In this document: one piece after another, positions 49,176 to 63,609 of the stretch
How positions within the stretch are numbered: the first letter of the stretch is position 1
Layout: every line of letters begins with the position of its first letter
Assembly (NCBI GenBank): GCA_037389465.1
Contig: JAZARR010000048.1
Coordinates: 1,501,001-1,565,000, forward strand
Direction: 5' to 3'
Length of the DNA: 64,000 nucleotides
Origin: Baylisascaris procyonis
Taxonomy: Eukaryota > Nematoda > Chromadorea > Rhabditida > Ascarididae
Position numbers and translations under genes: made by a program
Notes under the pieces: model-generated
The model's input: the letters and a program-made list of their open reading frames with translations, nothing else
What the model was told of the DNA's origin: nothing
Databases searched by the model: none

Positions 49176-52100
49176 TGTTCTTCAAGAGGAAAGCCGCAAC
49201 CACACCCTCAAACTCAACTAAGCGATGCTGAACTAAAGCTAAGATCTAAATCAAGTGCATTGCTTTTGATGTTACAGTAGATTACCGTCCTAACCGCCAT
49301 AAAATACTGTGAAAGTTCATGAAAAGTATCGTATCTGTTAATTACTTGAAAATGTGGTAATATCCCATAAAAACAGGGAGAAGATGGTGAAGTGAAGCAA
49401 GGTGATATGATCGTAACGAGATAATGGAGCATCTCGATAATAAGTAATTGGCGATTGAGTTTACAATAAGATTCATTAAATCAGAAGCAGAGAAACTGTC
49501 AGTCATGTATTTAACACGTAATAAAACACCTTATCACATGGGGAGAAAATGTTAATGAACTGGTAATATCACCTAAAATATAAAATGAACGAATTTAAGG
49601 TGATAACCCTCAGAATAGGGCACAAATCGTGAAGACGTCAAAGAACGCAAAATAGTGCTTCGTAGTGATTGATGAAAACCGACACCCATCGAAGGGATCG
49701 ATCGTGAGTGGCATACACACACACGCACACACGCATACACAGAGACACGCCTCAAGAAGACGGCACGTCGTGATTCAACTCTCATCTGCACACAGCACTC
49801 GCATTTCCGCTTTTTGGAGCTGAAATGACCGACCGAGCAGCCACCTGCATCCATTGAAATGCTGCGTAGCTTTTATGGCGTTGCTATTGCAAGTTACAGC
49901 CTCAAAATCTCTGTGATGGGTTCAACAATTTGCTGGGTAAGAAAAAAAAGAAAAAGAATAACAACGATGGAGAGGATACGAAGACATGTGAGAGAGCAAC
50001 TGATGTAATTCGCTCTCTGCAAAAATTGCGTCAAATGTGCCAAATGCCACCAACATTCGTCTACAGATCTTTCGGCAGAGAGCAACTCAGCAGCGTTTCT
50101 TTCAATTGGTGCTCTTCAAAACCGTATAAATATCCGCCATTTATTACGATTGTACAACTAATTATGAGTGAGGGCTTTATGTGGCGTTATGCAAATGCAG
50201 TGAGATGGAATTTTAGCAATTGCTATCAGTGCTGTGATGTGAATCTTCCTCTAGAAATTTATATTGTTGTCTATTCTATTGATAAACCTTTGCTATTACC
50301 AACCGGTAAAATCTCATTAAAAATAAACCAGCATCTGAGAAGACACAGTTCAAGGATGAGTTAAATAGTTCGATGGGTTTATTTCAATCTCGCTGAGTGA
50401 TTTCAGACAAGAAAATGATGGATCACACAGGTCATAATGAATGAAAGTGATGGAAATAGATAGGATAAGTGCAAGAAAATGAACAATATGGCATCAAAAG
50501 CAGTAACAATATACATGCACAATACGATGACAGCACCACCGCGATACTGACTTTCCGATTGTGTGACCATCGACCACCTACTGGTCGATTATTATCGATC
50601 ATTGTAAAATCTTGTCTCTTAGGCAGATCCTTGAAACGAGACCTTCTTGAAAGCAATCAGCTCCTCATCAACGTTGTGAAGTAGTTAACACCATTCTGTT
50701 AGCTGGCAGAGATGTTGGAGTGAAAGGGAGTCCATAATAAAGGAAACATTCAGGAGGGATGTGAGAGTATCATAGCTATAGCAATTATTCCCACCGAGTT
50801 CTTTCATAGAATTATGAGTGTGACGTGGCGTAGAGTCAAATAAACCCCCAATGAAAAGATGACGTTACCAAAAGTAGTAAAATAAAAAGTAGACGAGTTC
50901 TTTGAAACATTTAAAATTCGTAAATAATACAACTGATAGCTGTAGTAGTGTAAAAGCAGTTGCAATAGTACCCTCCCTCTCCATCTGCAGCAAATGAGTC
51001 CTTGATCGGTAGCTTAACAAATAATTCAAGGTGCCTTTAAAGTGCAATTCATGAGCTCCTTTTTGGCATCCCTCACCATTCCAACCATACAAATTTTACC
51101 GATGTTTCTTTGCTAATCGCACCAAGAGCGATGGGATTAATAAACGCCTAGAGGAGCTCTCATGGTTATGACTGATCTCTTCCCGTTTTCAGTGTTATCA
51201 TCATCGCGATAGCTCAAGGAGATGGTTTTATTCATATTTCGACAGCTACCAATTTCTTCCGCGCTAGCGTTGAATTGGCAACTGTCCAAAATTTTAAAAA
51301 GACCATTTCACTTCTGAATGGACGTGTTAAATAATTTACTGACAGCCGGCAGAGGTTGTTTTACAGTCTCTCATTATCGCAATCTTTTCGGTCACTGTCA
51401 GCTTAAAAAAAAATAGCGGCGGGCATTAGTTCGCTTTGAACAGTGTAAGCCGGTACGGAAGAATAGACAAAATGCCTTCTCATTCCGCATTGGCAATTCC
51501 CTCCCCCTCTTTTCCTTTCCTTCTCCCATCTCATGCGACAAAAGAATCCAACAGTAAAACAATATAGCGAGTGAATTAAGAATGGTTTTGTATGAAGGAA
51601 TGTTAGTTGCAGTTTCTTAAAGAAAAGGCAACAGTTGTTCATAGCAGATGTTTCATCAACAAATGTCCCTTAGCGAGGCAACACATTTCTTCGACAAAAA
51701 GCTTCACAACATCTGGCAGATAAACAACTTCCCATCATGCAAAGCTGATGGCTGCTTCGACGGAACGCAAAAGGCGAGTGAAGTCTTATTAAGTTGTATC
51801 ACTTTAAGTGATATTAAACCAAATACGGACTCCACTGCTCCCGCTCCAGCCACCCACCCACTCTCTCTTCCAAGATGGACTCTGTCCTGAATTCCAAATG
51901 CAGACTGTGTCTTCTGTTCCATCTCATTCGAATTTAATTCTGCTTCTCCTTCATCCCTCCAAACAATGGATAGAATCGCCTCCCCAAATTCCGGAAAAAC
52001 TTGCATACTGCTATATTTAACAAGCATGTGTGAATTATCAGTCTCCAGTACTAAACTGGATGCCAAGCTGCGTACCTTGCACTGAAAAATTGTGGCGTAA

Positions 52101-53690
52101 GTTGAAAATGCGAGATCTGCATTTTACAGGAACTTTTTGACGCAGCCAAATTGCGAACTGCGAATACGTGTTGTTTAATCATCCACACGCGAGATGATAC
52201 TTCATTCGGCCTCATTATTCAAACAGAGCGACAGGAGAAGCAAGAGGAGGTGGCACGATATGCGCTTTTGTGTTCTGCTTGTTGGCCAATTTCAAAACTT
52301 ACCAACGAAAAATGAAACGTATAGAATAAAACACTCCTATTTTAGTCCATTCAGTCATCCATACAAATCTCCCACAAAAGGTTTGTTTTCCATGACTCGA
52401 CAGACGACAGATGTAAAATGAAAAATTCGACCAGTGCAAAATGTATACGATATATAGCACTTTTAAATATCTACGAATTCACTCAAGATTGACGAATGAA
52501 CATGAAATAGGCGGCTAAGCTGTCGTGTAGGTTATAGCTACTAAGCTTCACAAATCTCGCCTCAGCAATTCCTGAATGGAAGCCACCAAACAAGCATACG
52601 GGTACGTACAAATAAACAACTGCACACATATGGTGCGTTTTTGCACAGCACGTTTGCGCATCGTCCACCTATGCTTCTGAAGGTGTCTTCAATAAATGAC
52701 GAAAAATTCGCATTTTCCATTTTGAATTTTTTGGCATTCTTCATTTTTTTGAATTCTTCGACTTTTTTCATTCTTCGAAAAAAATTGGCAAACGGCATTC
52801 TTAAAAATTGTGAAGAATCCTCCCTGCACTCATTCGGTAATTTGTCATCCGCTCCCGCCTCCCGATTTCGCATGAATTCTTGAACAGCCTAAAATTTGCA
52901 ATCTTTTCTTCAACTGAGAAGGAGAGGAAGTCGACGAGACGGATTGCCCATTTGTAATTTCGGTGCACTATCATTTGACATGCTCAGTGTGAATTGAACA
53001 GCCTTTATTCTTAGCTAGATATAGAAATACTCCTCCATTCTTCTTAAGTAAACTGATAATAATAATGGCAACGAAAGTCAGTACGCCTTGTCCAACCACG
53101 ACGGATCGCACAATAAGTCTTCCTCCACCCGTGATCTCGAAGGAATCTCTTTCTGGAGATTGCCTTAATTTAAACCATCTAAGAGGAACTCAGAGGGTGC
53201 TATTGCCCATAAAAATAATGACTATTTTTCCAAACTCACCAATTTACCTTGACAAGCCCCCTCCCTTCCTGATTAATGCGACATTAACCTCCCTATTTCT
53301 TCAGAAAACGAAGGCCAAGGATCCTCTCGAAACGCTCCTTCTCACATCTCTTTGATAACGAGTGATCTAAGCTACATCTTGCCAACAATAGCACAATAAC
53401 TCAAATAGCCTCTTTATTTAGGCAACAACACAACAGGAGAGCAACTCCGCGCATAACATCAATCAACCCCATTCAATAAACGATCCACACCATTGCCCAT
53501 TGAAAACAATGAAAAGAGCAATAGCGAGCCAAACAAGGTGCCGCGTTGATTAAAACAACTGCTTGAAAACAAGAAACCAAACAAGACGGTAGAGAAAAAC
53601 CGAGCGACAGTCCCGGAGACCGTTAAGGTCATTCGGGGGTCGTAAAACGCCGCACATGCCCACCCACTAGTCCTTACTTCATCTTTGCAC
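49176..53690. other. Intergenic stretch downstream of EF-2
   Basis: No gene supported. Longer open frames (49930-50364 plus, 51704-52066 minus, 52562-52873 minus, 53065-53355 plus) lack recognised motifs and convincing splice borders. A perfect palindrome ATCACTTTAAGTGAT lies near 51799-51813. Confidence 0.45.
49715..49746 (+). repeat. Imperfect (CA)n microsatellite
   Basis: Alternating CA/CG dinucleotides (atacacacacacgcacacac...), a simple sequence repeat. Confidence 0.85.
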
Positions 53691-53696
53691 TTTAAT
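53691..53696 (-). terminator. Possible poly(A) signal (ATTAAA) of EF-2
   Basis: ATTAAA on the minus strand about 170 nt after the EF-2 stop. A common hexamer variant; no AATAAA was seen closer. Confidence 0.35.
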
Positions 53697-53864
53697 TATT
53701 TTTCTTCCAAAATTCGCCAGAAAAGCAATGTAAACGAACAGTTTGAAAAACCCTAAAAACTGAAAAGCGATGAGCTGGAGAAAGGAAAGGAAGGAGTGCC
53801 AAAACGACCGAAGAGGCGAAAAGGATGGGGAATCATCATATAGTGCATCTGAGACGAAAGGCAT

Positions 53865-56800
53865 TTACATCTTATCGAGGAAGTTATCGAGTGCGGGCAC
53901 CTGTTCCTTGAGTCCCTTGCGCTTACGCGTGTCAGCTACAACCTGTGCCGGTTTGCTCGACGGTTCCAACGGGTTACCGGGCAAAACCTGCCAATGATCG
54001 AACACGCACTGTGGAAAGGCCTGACCACCGGTATTGGAGCGGAGGTCGGCCGTAAAGCCTAGAAACAAGAAATACATCAATCTTAAAACGAAGCGCAAGA
54101 AACAACAGAATGGCACTCAATAGTGAATCCATCCACACTACTTGCACTACAGCTGCAAGAACCACCCATTCAAAGCTTTCCCATATTAATGCCTGGAAAG
54201 AACCAGTCGGATAAAATCTCAAACGTCAGAAACATGCACTTTTGTTGAATTATCGCTCACAACTCGTGGGAAAGATAAAGCAGACAGTCAACGAAGGGAA
54301 ACTACTGCAAAAACTCCACATCTACATCTCCCAAAGATCCAGTGAGCTTACTAGTGCACAGAAAAACACGCATCAAGATTTCCTGTATTTTGTTCGCTTT
54401 GCAGACCATGTTGCTCCACAACTCGAATGAAGAGGATTGCACAAAAAGTGCAACAATTTCAAACAATACACGACCGTTCTCTACAAAAACAGCCATTGTC
54501 GGCTTAGAATAGAAGAAAATGGAATAAATGAATAAAACGAACCGAAAGACTCGTTGACAGGAAGATAGGCCTTCACAATAAACATTGGAGTGCCAGCAAC
54601 CTGCGACTCCTCGATAACGTGGCCACGGCGACGATTCAAGACACCGTAGATACCTGCAAAGAAGAGATCCGGTATGGCCGTCCAACCAAAGCCAACCGGA
54701 TTTGAGCATGACGTTGCAGAAAACAATTTGGTCACTAGCAATGCAGTTATCTGAGCTAGCGCAAAATGCAGTGGACTGCACCCACTCTCCCCTCATCATT
54801 CTACGGCTGACAGTATTGCAAAACCTATCCCGGAATAACGCGAGATTTCGAAGACATCTCAATTCTCCTCCGAAGGAAACTGAAATGTTATAGATGGCAG
54901 CAGACGGGGATTACATAAAAAGCCGAAAGTGCAAAATGAACCCACCATGATCTTGTAAAACACATTCAGCCGAAAGGTCGTATTCAACAGCCAAAAAAAG
55001 TTGGACACCCAAAAGTAAGAATCATGCCATTGGACACGGCTGGACAGATTAGTAGCCTCACGGAACAACGCATCATATCGACTCCTGTAGCTCCAAATCT
55101 CCTTACCGACTTAGAGTGTTCTAGGAAACTCCACGAGGAAATTATAACGCCTCGCATGTGGGCATAAAAAGAAGAATAATTGACATACCACCAACTGCAC
55201 TTTCTGGGCACTGAATTTCGACGAGATAAACCGGTTCCAGTAGACGAGGCTGCGCCGTGAGCACACATGCGTAGATAACACGTCTGGCGGTGGGTATGAT
55301 TTGACCGCCACCTCTGTGGATCGCATCGGCATGCAGTGTCACATCGTGAATGTTGAAACGAATTCCTGTAAAAAACAACCATTACTGGCGTAGTGACACT
55401 AAAAATTCAGTCACTAAAGACCACCCTACAACTTTTTAATCAGTTTTACTCATTAACCGAAATGTTTAAGACTTCTCACTTATATCCCGATTGCTCATAT
55501 TCTTCCCGTATTCCCTTCATAGCATTCCGTTTAATAAGGGAAATAAGGGAAAGGCAGCGACATGAGTATTCATTCGTCTGCACCCAGCCAAAGTTATCCA
55601 ATACACGAAGAAAATATGCTCAGGAAGTGTGATGTATTGAAAGAGAGAGTACGAAAGTAGCAAAGTGACACGATCCTCCGTGAAATCTCTTTCGATAATT
55701 TCGCACTCCTTTTACACCCAGCAGAAAAAGCATACCTTCACTGGGCTCTACTACGGCGCTCCATTACATCACTTCATTGCAATAATACATTCTTAAACAA
55801 ACAATTTATATAATGACGATCTCTTGATGAGGAACAGCATCCGCAATGAACATCGATGACAAGAAAGCTAACATCGTCAGGAGCCGATTCATGTGACCCA
55901 TTTTATGCAAGTTTATGCACGATATGAAGTTGTCCTATTCAAGGCTGTCGCAGTAATATCAACACCAGCTCATCCTCGTGGCCAAGGATATCCTTTTATT
56001 TCAACCGCTGCTAAGACTATGGCACAGAACAGACGATAAGGTTCTACTCGACTGTTTGGTACTTCAAGCATCAGGCACACATACTGCCTGCTACCAATTC
56101 GCCTTTCTTTAAACATGCAGCTACCAGCAAATATCAAGTAATACTCAATTAGCGACCTTTTACAACCATTATGACTGATGATCCATGAACCATAAAACCT
56201 TTAAGTTCACGACAACTAGCTCCTGAATACTGCCCCTACGAAAGTGCCAGATGAAATAACAGCTCCTACCTCGCATATTCTCGTCGCAAAGCACACCTTC
56301 CTTGGTTGCCCACTGGAAGCCCGCTACTACCGAATCCTTGATTTCGTTTAGATACTGCACTCCCTTTGTAACGTCCACAAGAATGTTGGCGCCTGTCCCA
56401 TCGGGTCCAAAGCACCAAATCTTACGCGCCTCTGTTACATCGTAGTCATATTTCTCGGCCAAAATCTTCGCACGCGCCTGCAATCATCACAAAGTTTATG
56501 CAACACTAATCTGAAAGTTTTCATCACCAACAAGAATGAGACAAGCGATCCATCAGAGGCAACCTAGTTTCCAACAGAAGATTAAAGCTTAACTACTGCG
56601 AGCTTTGCTTTGCATACGACATGTGTATGTCAGTTTATTCACTGCATGGTTTTTCGCACCAATAATGGCTCCATCGGAGCTATGCGGCGATAAGGAATAT
56701 GCAGTGCTGTCTGGGTACCCCGAAGGCGCCACACAGACCCATTATTTGTGGCACGGTAGACCGGATCCCCATCCCATAAAGAGATGTCCGATGATCCACT

Positions 56801-59800
56801 GGTGCAGGTCGATGAAATCCCAGAGGAATTTCACCGACCAGCACCTCGTACCGACACGCATCCAGTGAACAGACGACATAAAAACATAAAGCACAATTAA
56901 CTAGCAAAAGCCCCAAATTTCATTTATTCAGTTGCAGTCAAAGATGCATCCAAAGCTCTGCAAATTGTACATTGGGATCATGCAATCCAAAAGACACAAC
57001 TCCACTATTATCAAGATGCATAATTCTCTATTCATAGCTTCAGCACTGCTGCGCCTGTCTTCTTACGATGAACACTTGAAGAGGGAGGTGCCATTAGGCG
57101 ATAAAACATTCAAGTTTCTAAAAGATCTAAGCAACATCATCATTCCAAACGAGTAATATAGTCAACGCATTAGGACGTAACACTAGCTATCACTCCAACA
57201 ATAAACAACAATACACCTTCATATACGATAAATACGAACAAATCGACCAGTACACAATCAGAACTTGGCTCTTCAACTTCCTCACCTGACCAATCAAACA
57301 TTGGTGGGTAAAAGTGCCAATGCATCAAAAACAAGCTCTAATACGAAACCAATGAAACAAACCTTCAACTCATCACGTGCGTTCACCTCACCCTTGTCGA
57401 TATCGTCGGCCAACCCGTCCGGCATGGGCACAGCTTTACAGAAAAGACGGTTGTGTTTGTTAGGTGATTTTGAGAGGCACATTTGGTCAGATTCTTCAGA
57501 AACCGTTTCCCTATACGACACGACCGGATCGGACTTCTTGATGGGAATGCAAGCGTGATCCTCTTCCAAGTCCTTTAAACAAATTTCCAGATGCAGCTCA
57601 CCCGCACCTGCGATAATGTGTTCGCCAGATTCTTCGAAGATGCACTGTACCATAGGATCCGACTTCGCCAGTCGCTTGAGTCCTTCCACCTGCAAGACCA
57701 TCGATTTTCAGTAGAGCTCATTCCGCCGCTTAATCTTCTTCAAATATAAGTCAGATGACCTACATTGAAAAAGCAAAAAATATGGTAATCGAAAAGAAAA
57801 AATATCACCAGCAACATTTTCAAAATTTCAACCAGCAGATACAAAGTGTCAAAGCGGTACATGCTAAGCTAAAAGTCCCAACCTTCTTGTTTCAGAAGTT
57901 TCAATCACTTTGCAAGATACAACGAGAGACGTTCATGCTCTTGATTCACATCTGCCAAACGCAAATCCCAAAAAATTTTGATATATTAGGCACACAATTA
58001 TAAACGCTCCCAATAAATGCAAACAAAACTTGCACCAAAACATGATGCCTATAATGTAAAAGCAATTAGCGCACACATTTTATACCACAATGCTTTGCTT
58101 TTCCCCCATTTGAACTGGTCCCTCTACTTAGCGCACTAACCGTGAATACGATTCGAGAATAACGAACGACTTACCAGTTTAGGCAAATCCCCAGCATTCT
58201 TAGGCTCTACAGCAACCCGCACGACAGGCGAAACCGAGAACTTCATGACGCGAAGGTTGTGCGCATCCTTAAATGTTGTGATTGTACCTCCCTTCACCAG
58301 GTACTGGTCAACGCCGACCAGACCTGCAATGTTGCCCGAAGGAATATCCTCAATGGGCTCCACATAGCGGCCCATCATCAAAATGGTACGCTGGATGGTC
58401 TTCTCATATAAATCTTCCTTCTTGCCAGGCACATAGTTGGGACCCTGGATACGGGCCTTCATGCCTGTCGCCACCTTAAATACGCATTATGCTTAGATCA
58501 TACTGTTACATTTTAGTGCTCCTGCAACATCAACAAAGTGATGCATGAATGCATGGGTTCGCTAGTTTCAACACTGCTCAAAACTCAGACCCACAGCCTT
58601 AAAGTATGGAAATATTCTTGAGACAAAACAATCAAGATATAAAGACGCATAGTCAGTCACTCGAACAAAAACCAACGCAATACCACCAAGCCGATGATGT
58701 TATGCCGTTTCAATAATCTCCACATTTTTAGAATTATGTCATAAGCGCATAGTAAGGAACAAATTATTTTATATAATCTCACTTACTTTTCCTGAGAATA
58801 CACGTCCGAATGCGTAGAAGCGACCCTTATCGGAAGTGGGCACCATCTTCGAAACGTACATCATCAGCGGGCCATTTGGGTCACAGTTCTTGATTGCGAC
58901 GGCAGCCTCATCGTCGTGTGGTCCCTCGTAGAGCATCTCCATTCGATATCTTTGTGCCGTGACGGGCGACGGTAGATGAATGCAAATCATTTGCAACATC
59001 GTATCGCCAGCAGGCAACCATTTGCGCATCATCACCTGAACTTGTTCATGCTACTGTAACACGACTGGATCAAGATGCTTGGAGTGCAGGTAGAACGCAA
59101 GCACTACAAACGGTTAAAAGTGTTCCGAATTAAACTCAAATTAAAACAAACAAATAATGCATTCCTCCCACAACAATTTAATAAACGACTATTTCATTCT
59201 CAGCACTCATTTCATAATCACCCTCTACTCGCAAACATTGCAACACTAACAAAACAAACGAATATTATTTAGGGATAAATTTCCAAAATCTACAAAAATA
59301 TTCGTCTTATAAGTAAAAGCAAGAGCAGACGGCACGACCCGCTCTTGCAATATCTGTCACAGTCTCGCTTCAAGATGACACAAGTGAAAGGGGAAAAATT
59401 TGAGAAGTTCACACAGTGCATTCCTGTTTGCGAGTAATAGCGTTGCTGCATCTATGGCAACAGCTTCAATCATACTTCGGAACCAAAACGATAAACTTCA
59501 AAATGACTGACCTTCATTAGCGGCTTTCCTTCGAGATCCTTCTCGTCATTGGCAAGCTTGATGTTTAGCTTGGCCAACAATTTTGTGACCTCATCTTTCT
59601 TGACATTCATGACCGCGTCGAATACCTTGAAAATAGGATCGAGCACGAATTGCACGAAACCTCTCTTGCTGTCAGCGTCTTGCATCGAGCTCCACTTCTT
59701 CGTTTTGAGATTGAAGAAACGGTCACCCCACAAATTATGCATCAACTTCTCCACCTGAAATACTCACTTAAAGTACCACTCTTATAATCCACCCAAAAAG

Positions 59801-62800
59801 AGACTGCGTGAAGTTCCCTCACGATCACAGACAGCAATTTCTTAAAGAAGCACCACCGTGCAAAACCACAATCATCAAATTTCCACGCCACCACCACCCT
59901 TTCCTTTCATCAGAATCTTTCTTCCCTACCTTCCAACAGTTACCTTTCAAATAACAAGACCCAGCAACGTTGATTGCAAAATTTAAATAAAAAACCATAA
60001 ACCCATAAAAATAAACTGAGAGATGCGTCAACAAAGAAAGGAAAACCCAGATGCTCATCAAGTTACCTGGACTCCGAATTTCTCCGAGTACATTTCGGCG
60101 AACTGTTTCAAAGTAAACGCCCATCCGTGCAAACCAGAACCGAAGCCGACATTTCCGATGGCGGGATCAACCATAATCTGACCCATTGGACCATCATCAT
60201 CACCGTATGTTGCGATGATCACGTTGGTGTTTTCAACGATGCGCTGGAATGTCTGGTAGAGTTCCTCTTGTCCGAGCTGTAGCTCAAGCAAAGCACGGTC
60301 CATCTTGTTCATGAACAGCACAGGCTTGATTCGCTCCGCAATCGCTTGTCTCAATACTGTTTCCGTTTGCACACATACACCTTAAAGAGAAAACAGTGAA
60401 CACCCTTTTTATGAAGCTGTGGGACTCCTAGACAGACAATTAAAAATACAATGGGATGTTGCAAGAGCGAAATGAAGACCGCATAAAAATGAAGTCCTCA
60501 ACCAAATCTCTCATTAATATAGCGTTCATTCGACACTCAGCAAAAGACTGACACCTTTACCAAGCTCTAATATGACGCCTTCCAATAAACAAATGCTTTT
60601 CAGTGCAACGCATATAGGTAGAACAAATCCCCATCACCTCAAATGCACCATACTGCTTTCACTCTATGATGGAAACATACAGCAATTTAATGTTTTGTCT
60701 TCCACTTCAGATACTTCTACGCAAGTGAAATTGGCACAGGACTGGGTCTGCCCGTTTGCCCGAGACGGCATTGGCGACTGCTATCACCGATGCAGTCCAA
60801 AACAAGCACTCACTGGGTACTAAAACTTGAAAAACAGTGAACTATCGCTAGTTTTTGAAAATACTGCACAAAAATAGCAGCCAAAAACATAGAGCTTCTA
60901 TCTTTCAACACCGGATTGGATGGTTTACTATTTCAAGCATTCTACCTGTTCTTTCAGCACATCTACTCCGCTGATAAAACTTTTTGATGCCGAAAAATGG
61001 CAAAGTTATAACAAAACATTTTTGCCCTCATTCTTAATATCAAAATTATAAATTACCTACGTGTTAAAACTCAGAATTATAGCAAAGGTTGGTATATGCC
61101 AAGAATTGAACAGGGTGAGGGGAATTTACCTATCCCTCCTCAAACAAGAAGTAGTCAAGTGTAAGTGAATTCTCAACGGTTAAGAGATTGATTTGCATGA
61201 TGCGTTTCGCTTCCGTCAACCAAATAGGCCCTACTTATTTCCTAAGTAGTCTGGTTATGCAGATCTTTTATATAACACTGACAACACCCTGCAAAACTTC
61301 TAACACTTTCTCTATCTGATGCACCTCTCTCCCTCTTCATTTCCCCTCTCACCTACACATGAAATCAAAAAGAAGTTTAGCTGAAAGCCTGGCTCATATC
61401 TACGACAATATAGATAACGATAAAAAAAGCGCACCCGAAACGCAATCGACCACGACCAAGGCGCCATCGGTGACACGCAAAGCCGCTGTCACCTGTAAAT
61501 AATGAATAAAAGTATGACAAAACAACAAAACAAAAGCATCAATAACAGTACTCCATTAACTTTTACTTTCTTGGTCATTTCGCTTAACATTAACAATGGG
61601 GGGATAAGCTTGGAGGTTACATTTCAAAATCACAATCCAAATAACGAATCCATTCCAAACCGCTTTCTTTATTGTCAAAATTAAACTTCTCATTTACACT
61701 CAACGTTCCTGTTGCTCCCGATAAACATGCAGCAACAAACCATACCCTCACACCTCACTCCAGTTATGTTCACTGCATGGTTTTTCCCAGCAATAATGAC
61801 CCCTTTGGGGCTATGCCACGATAAGGAATATGCAGTACTGCCCGGGCATCCCAAAGGCGCCACACAGACGGATATTTTATGATATGGTAGACCGGAAATC
61901 ACATCTCATAAAGAGACGTCCGATGCTCCACTGGCGAAAGTTGACGGCATCTCCGAAGAAATTCCACCGACCAACGCCTCGCACCAAATATAGCAAACTT
62001 TCATGTCACTTCACTCATTCCCTTTCACCTACACCAAGAAGCGTTTGTGGCAACAATGTTTACTTGAGTGCTACGGTTTGTTTTAAAAAATTGAATCCAA
62101 CTCTCAAACAACTATTCAACGAATCGAACATAACACTACATCTCAATCAACCACGGTAGAATAAACTTCAACTTCACTTCACTCCTCCAGTCCAATTATC
62201 TTTTAAGAAAACGCGAAGTTCGCACCCAACTCTCACTGCCTCATGTTTCCATTCCGCCCCGTTCATTCCCGGCATGGGAGGTGTTGTGTTGCTGCCGCGC
62301 GGACGAGGCGAGCAGTTGAAGGTTTACTGTCGACTGACCGAAACGGTGCACCAAACCGCACTGGGAAACTGAACCAGTTGACTGAACTGAGGAGCGCGAA
62401 AAACCATCAATATATAGTTCAACGCAAATAAAACAAGGCGAGATTACTAAATGAATGCAACAAACTGCTCACCTCACTAGAGAAATCTACGTGGCCAGGT
62501 GAGTCGATAAGGTTGATAAGGAAGCCATGCAGCTTCTGCTTTTCTCCGTTGACAATGTCCACTTCGTACTGGTTCTCACCTTTGATAAATGCAATGTCCT
62601 TGTCGTCCAACTCGAAGTATAGAGAGATGGCACTGCAACATAGAGTCATACCCACCGTGTACTTCAATCATTCGACAATGATTCAGTACCGATTGTAGCC
62701 CATATCTTCCCTATACCTCCTCCATAATTGGCCCAGTTGAAGCGAATGCACATAACAGATAGCACCTTCTAATAAGCGGAGTGCAAATGAGAAGGATCTA

Positions 62801-63609
62801 TATAAATGTTAATCATGATTTAATACACATGAATTGGCAATGACTTTAATGCCACTTCAGAAAAGAACTACCATGGCGGCATTGCATCGATGTCCATCCG
62901 CGAATATGTTAACTGGCCAAAAAAAGGAGAAGACTTTGGCCGCAATCGATCATTTTCAACGAGCAATGTATAGTTGATAAAACGGTTTATCAATCGAGTT
63001 CTCTCCCAAAACAACTATGCTAATAATAGAATTTTTTTGCTCTTTCCCGATCAAGTTTCGAATAGTTGGACAAGTCAATAATGTGTCGGTGATTATAATA
63101 GTTCCGTTGATGATATCAGTCCATAAAAGTTCCCTTTTTAAGCAAAAAAAAAAGAAAGCAAGATGAATAATCACAGCGATTATCAATCCCACTTACCTTC
63201 TCTCACAGCAGCCATTTACTTCAAAGTTAACCTAAGCATGAACTTCACAATAATACACCGCACATCAATCAATTCAAGACGAGCCAATATAAGAGTTAAA
63301 TGAATATTTTAACCACAATTATCAATGAAGACTTCCAGGTAATCACATGAAACTTTCATACCGCTAAGACTTAACAGCTGCAAAACTCATTCATAGAGAG
63401 AAAGGCAATCTCTTATGAATGCTTTACCGTCCCTCTGCCCTCTCCCCTCTCCAAATCGTTTAAAGCAGCAACACGAACTAACGTCGATTTGATAGTAATG
63501 CAACGCTCCTGCTCATCTTTTCGAGTATCCGTAAACCGAGTTTCACCTGCCTTTGCGCCTGCGATGATACCCGCCTTCGAGACGAGCGAATCGGTAAGTG
63601 TTGATTTGC
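53865..63609 (-). CDS. eef-2: Translation elongation factor 2 (EF-2), 12 exons, 5' end missing
   Basis: GTPase that translocates tRNA and mRNA on the cytosolic ribosome. Exons, 5' to 3': 63609-63483, 62632-62473, 61492-61435, 60380-60067, 59754-59512, 59035-58787, 58474-58175, 57689-57363, 56477-56270, 55365-55189, 54653-54543, 54058-53865. All phases agree, giving 821 residues from the P-loop GKSTLTDS to ...LDNFLDKM and TAA. Visible motifs: the eEF2-kinase target Thr region [13 protein letters not shown]3 DSPGHVDF, G4 NKMD, and [12 protein letters not shown], in which the second His (codon 55318-55316) is the diphthamide site hit by ADP-ribosylating toxins. The first ~30 residues, ending HVDHG, are not found in 63610-64000 and must lie beyond the edge. 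High conservation makes every exon boundary secure. Confidence 0.97.
56631..56854 (+). repeat. Dispersed repeat in an EF-2 intron, copy 1
   Basis: About 220 bp, roughly 80% identical by eye to 61761-61986, same orientation. It starts near 'cagtt...cactgcatggttttt' and ends near 'caccgaccagcacctcg'. Reading frames are not conserved between the copies, so it is a non-coding element. It lies between exons 56477-56270 and 57689-57363. Confidence 0.8.
61761..61986 (+). repeat. Dispersed repeat in an EF-2 intron, copy 2
   Basis: Second copy of 56631-56854, between the EF-2 exons 62632-62473 and 61492-61435. Shared blocks include 'cgataaggaatatgcagt', 'aaggcgccacacagac', 'ggtagaccgga' and 'cataaagaga'. 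Confidence 0.8.

Noticed and set aside
49930..50364. 144-codon plus-strand open frame
   Set aside because: Begins without ATG in a poly-Lys/Asn run, no domain, length compatible with chance.
51704..52066. 120-codon minus-strand open frame, protein-like composition
   Set aside because: No recognisable motif. It contains a perfect palindrome and no convincing pair of splice borders. Kept as unassigned.
57755..58003. 82-codon plus-strand ORF inside an EF-2 intron
   Set aside because: Lys/Gln-rich, no motif, length expected by chance.
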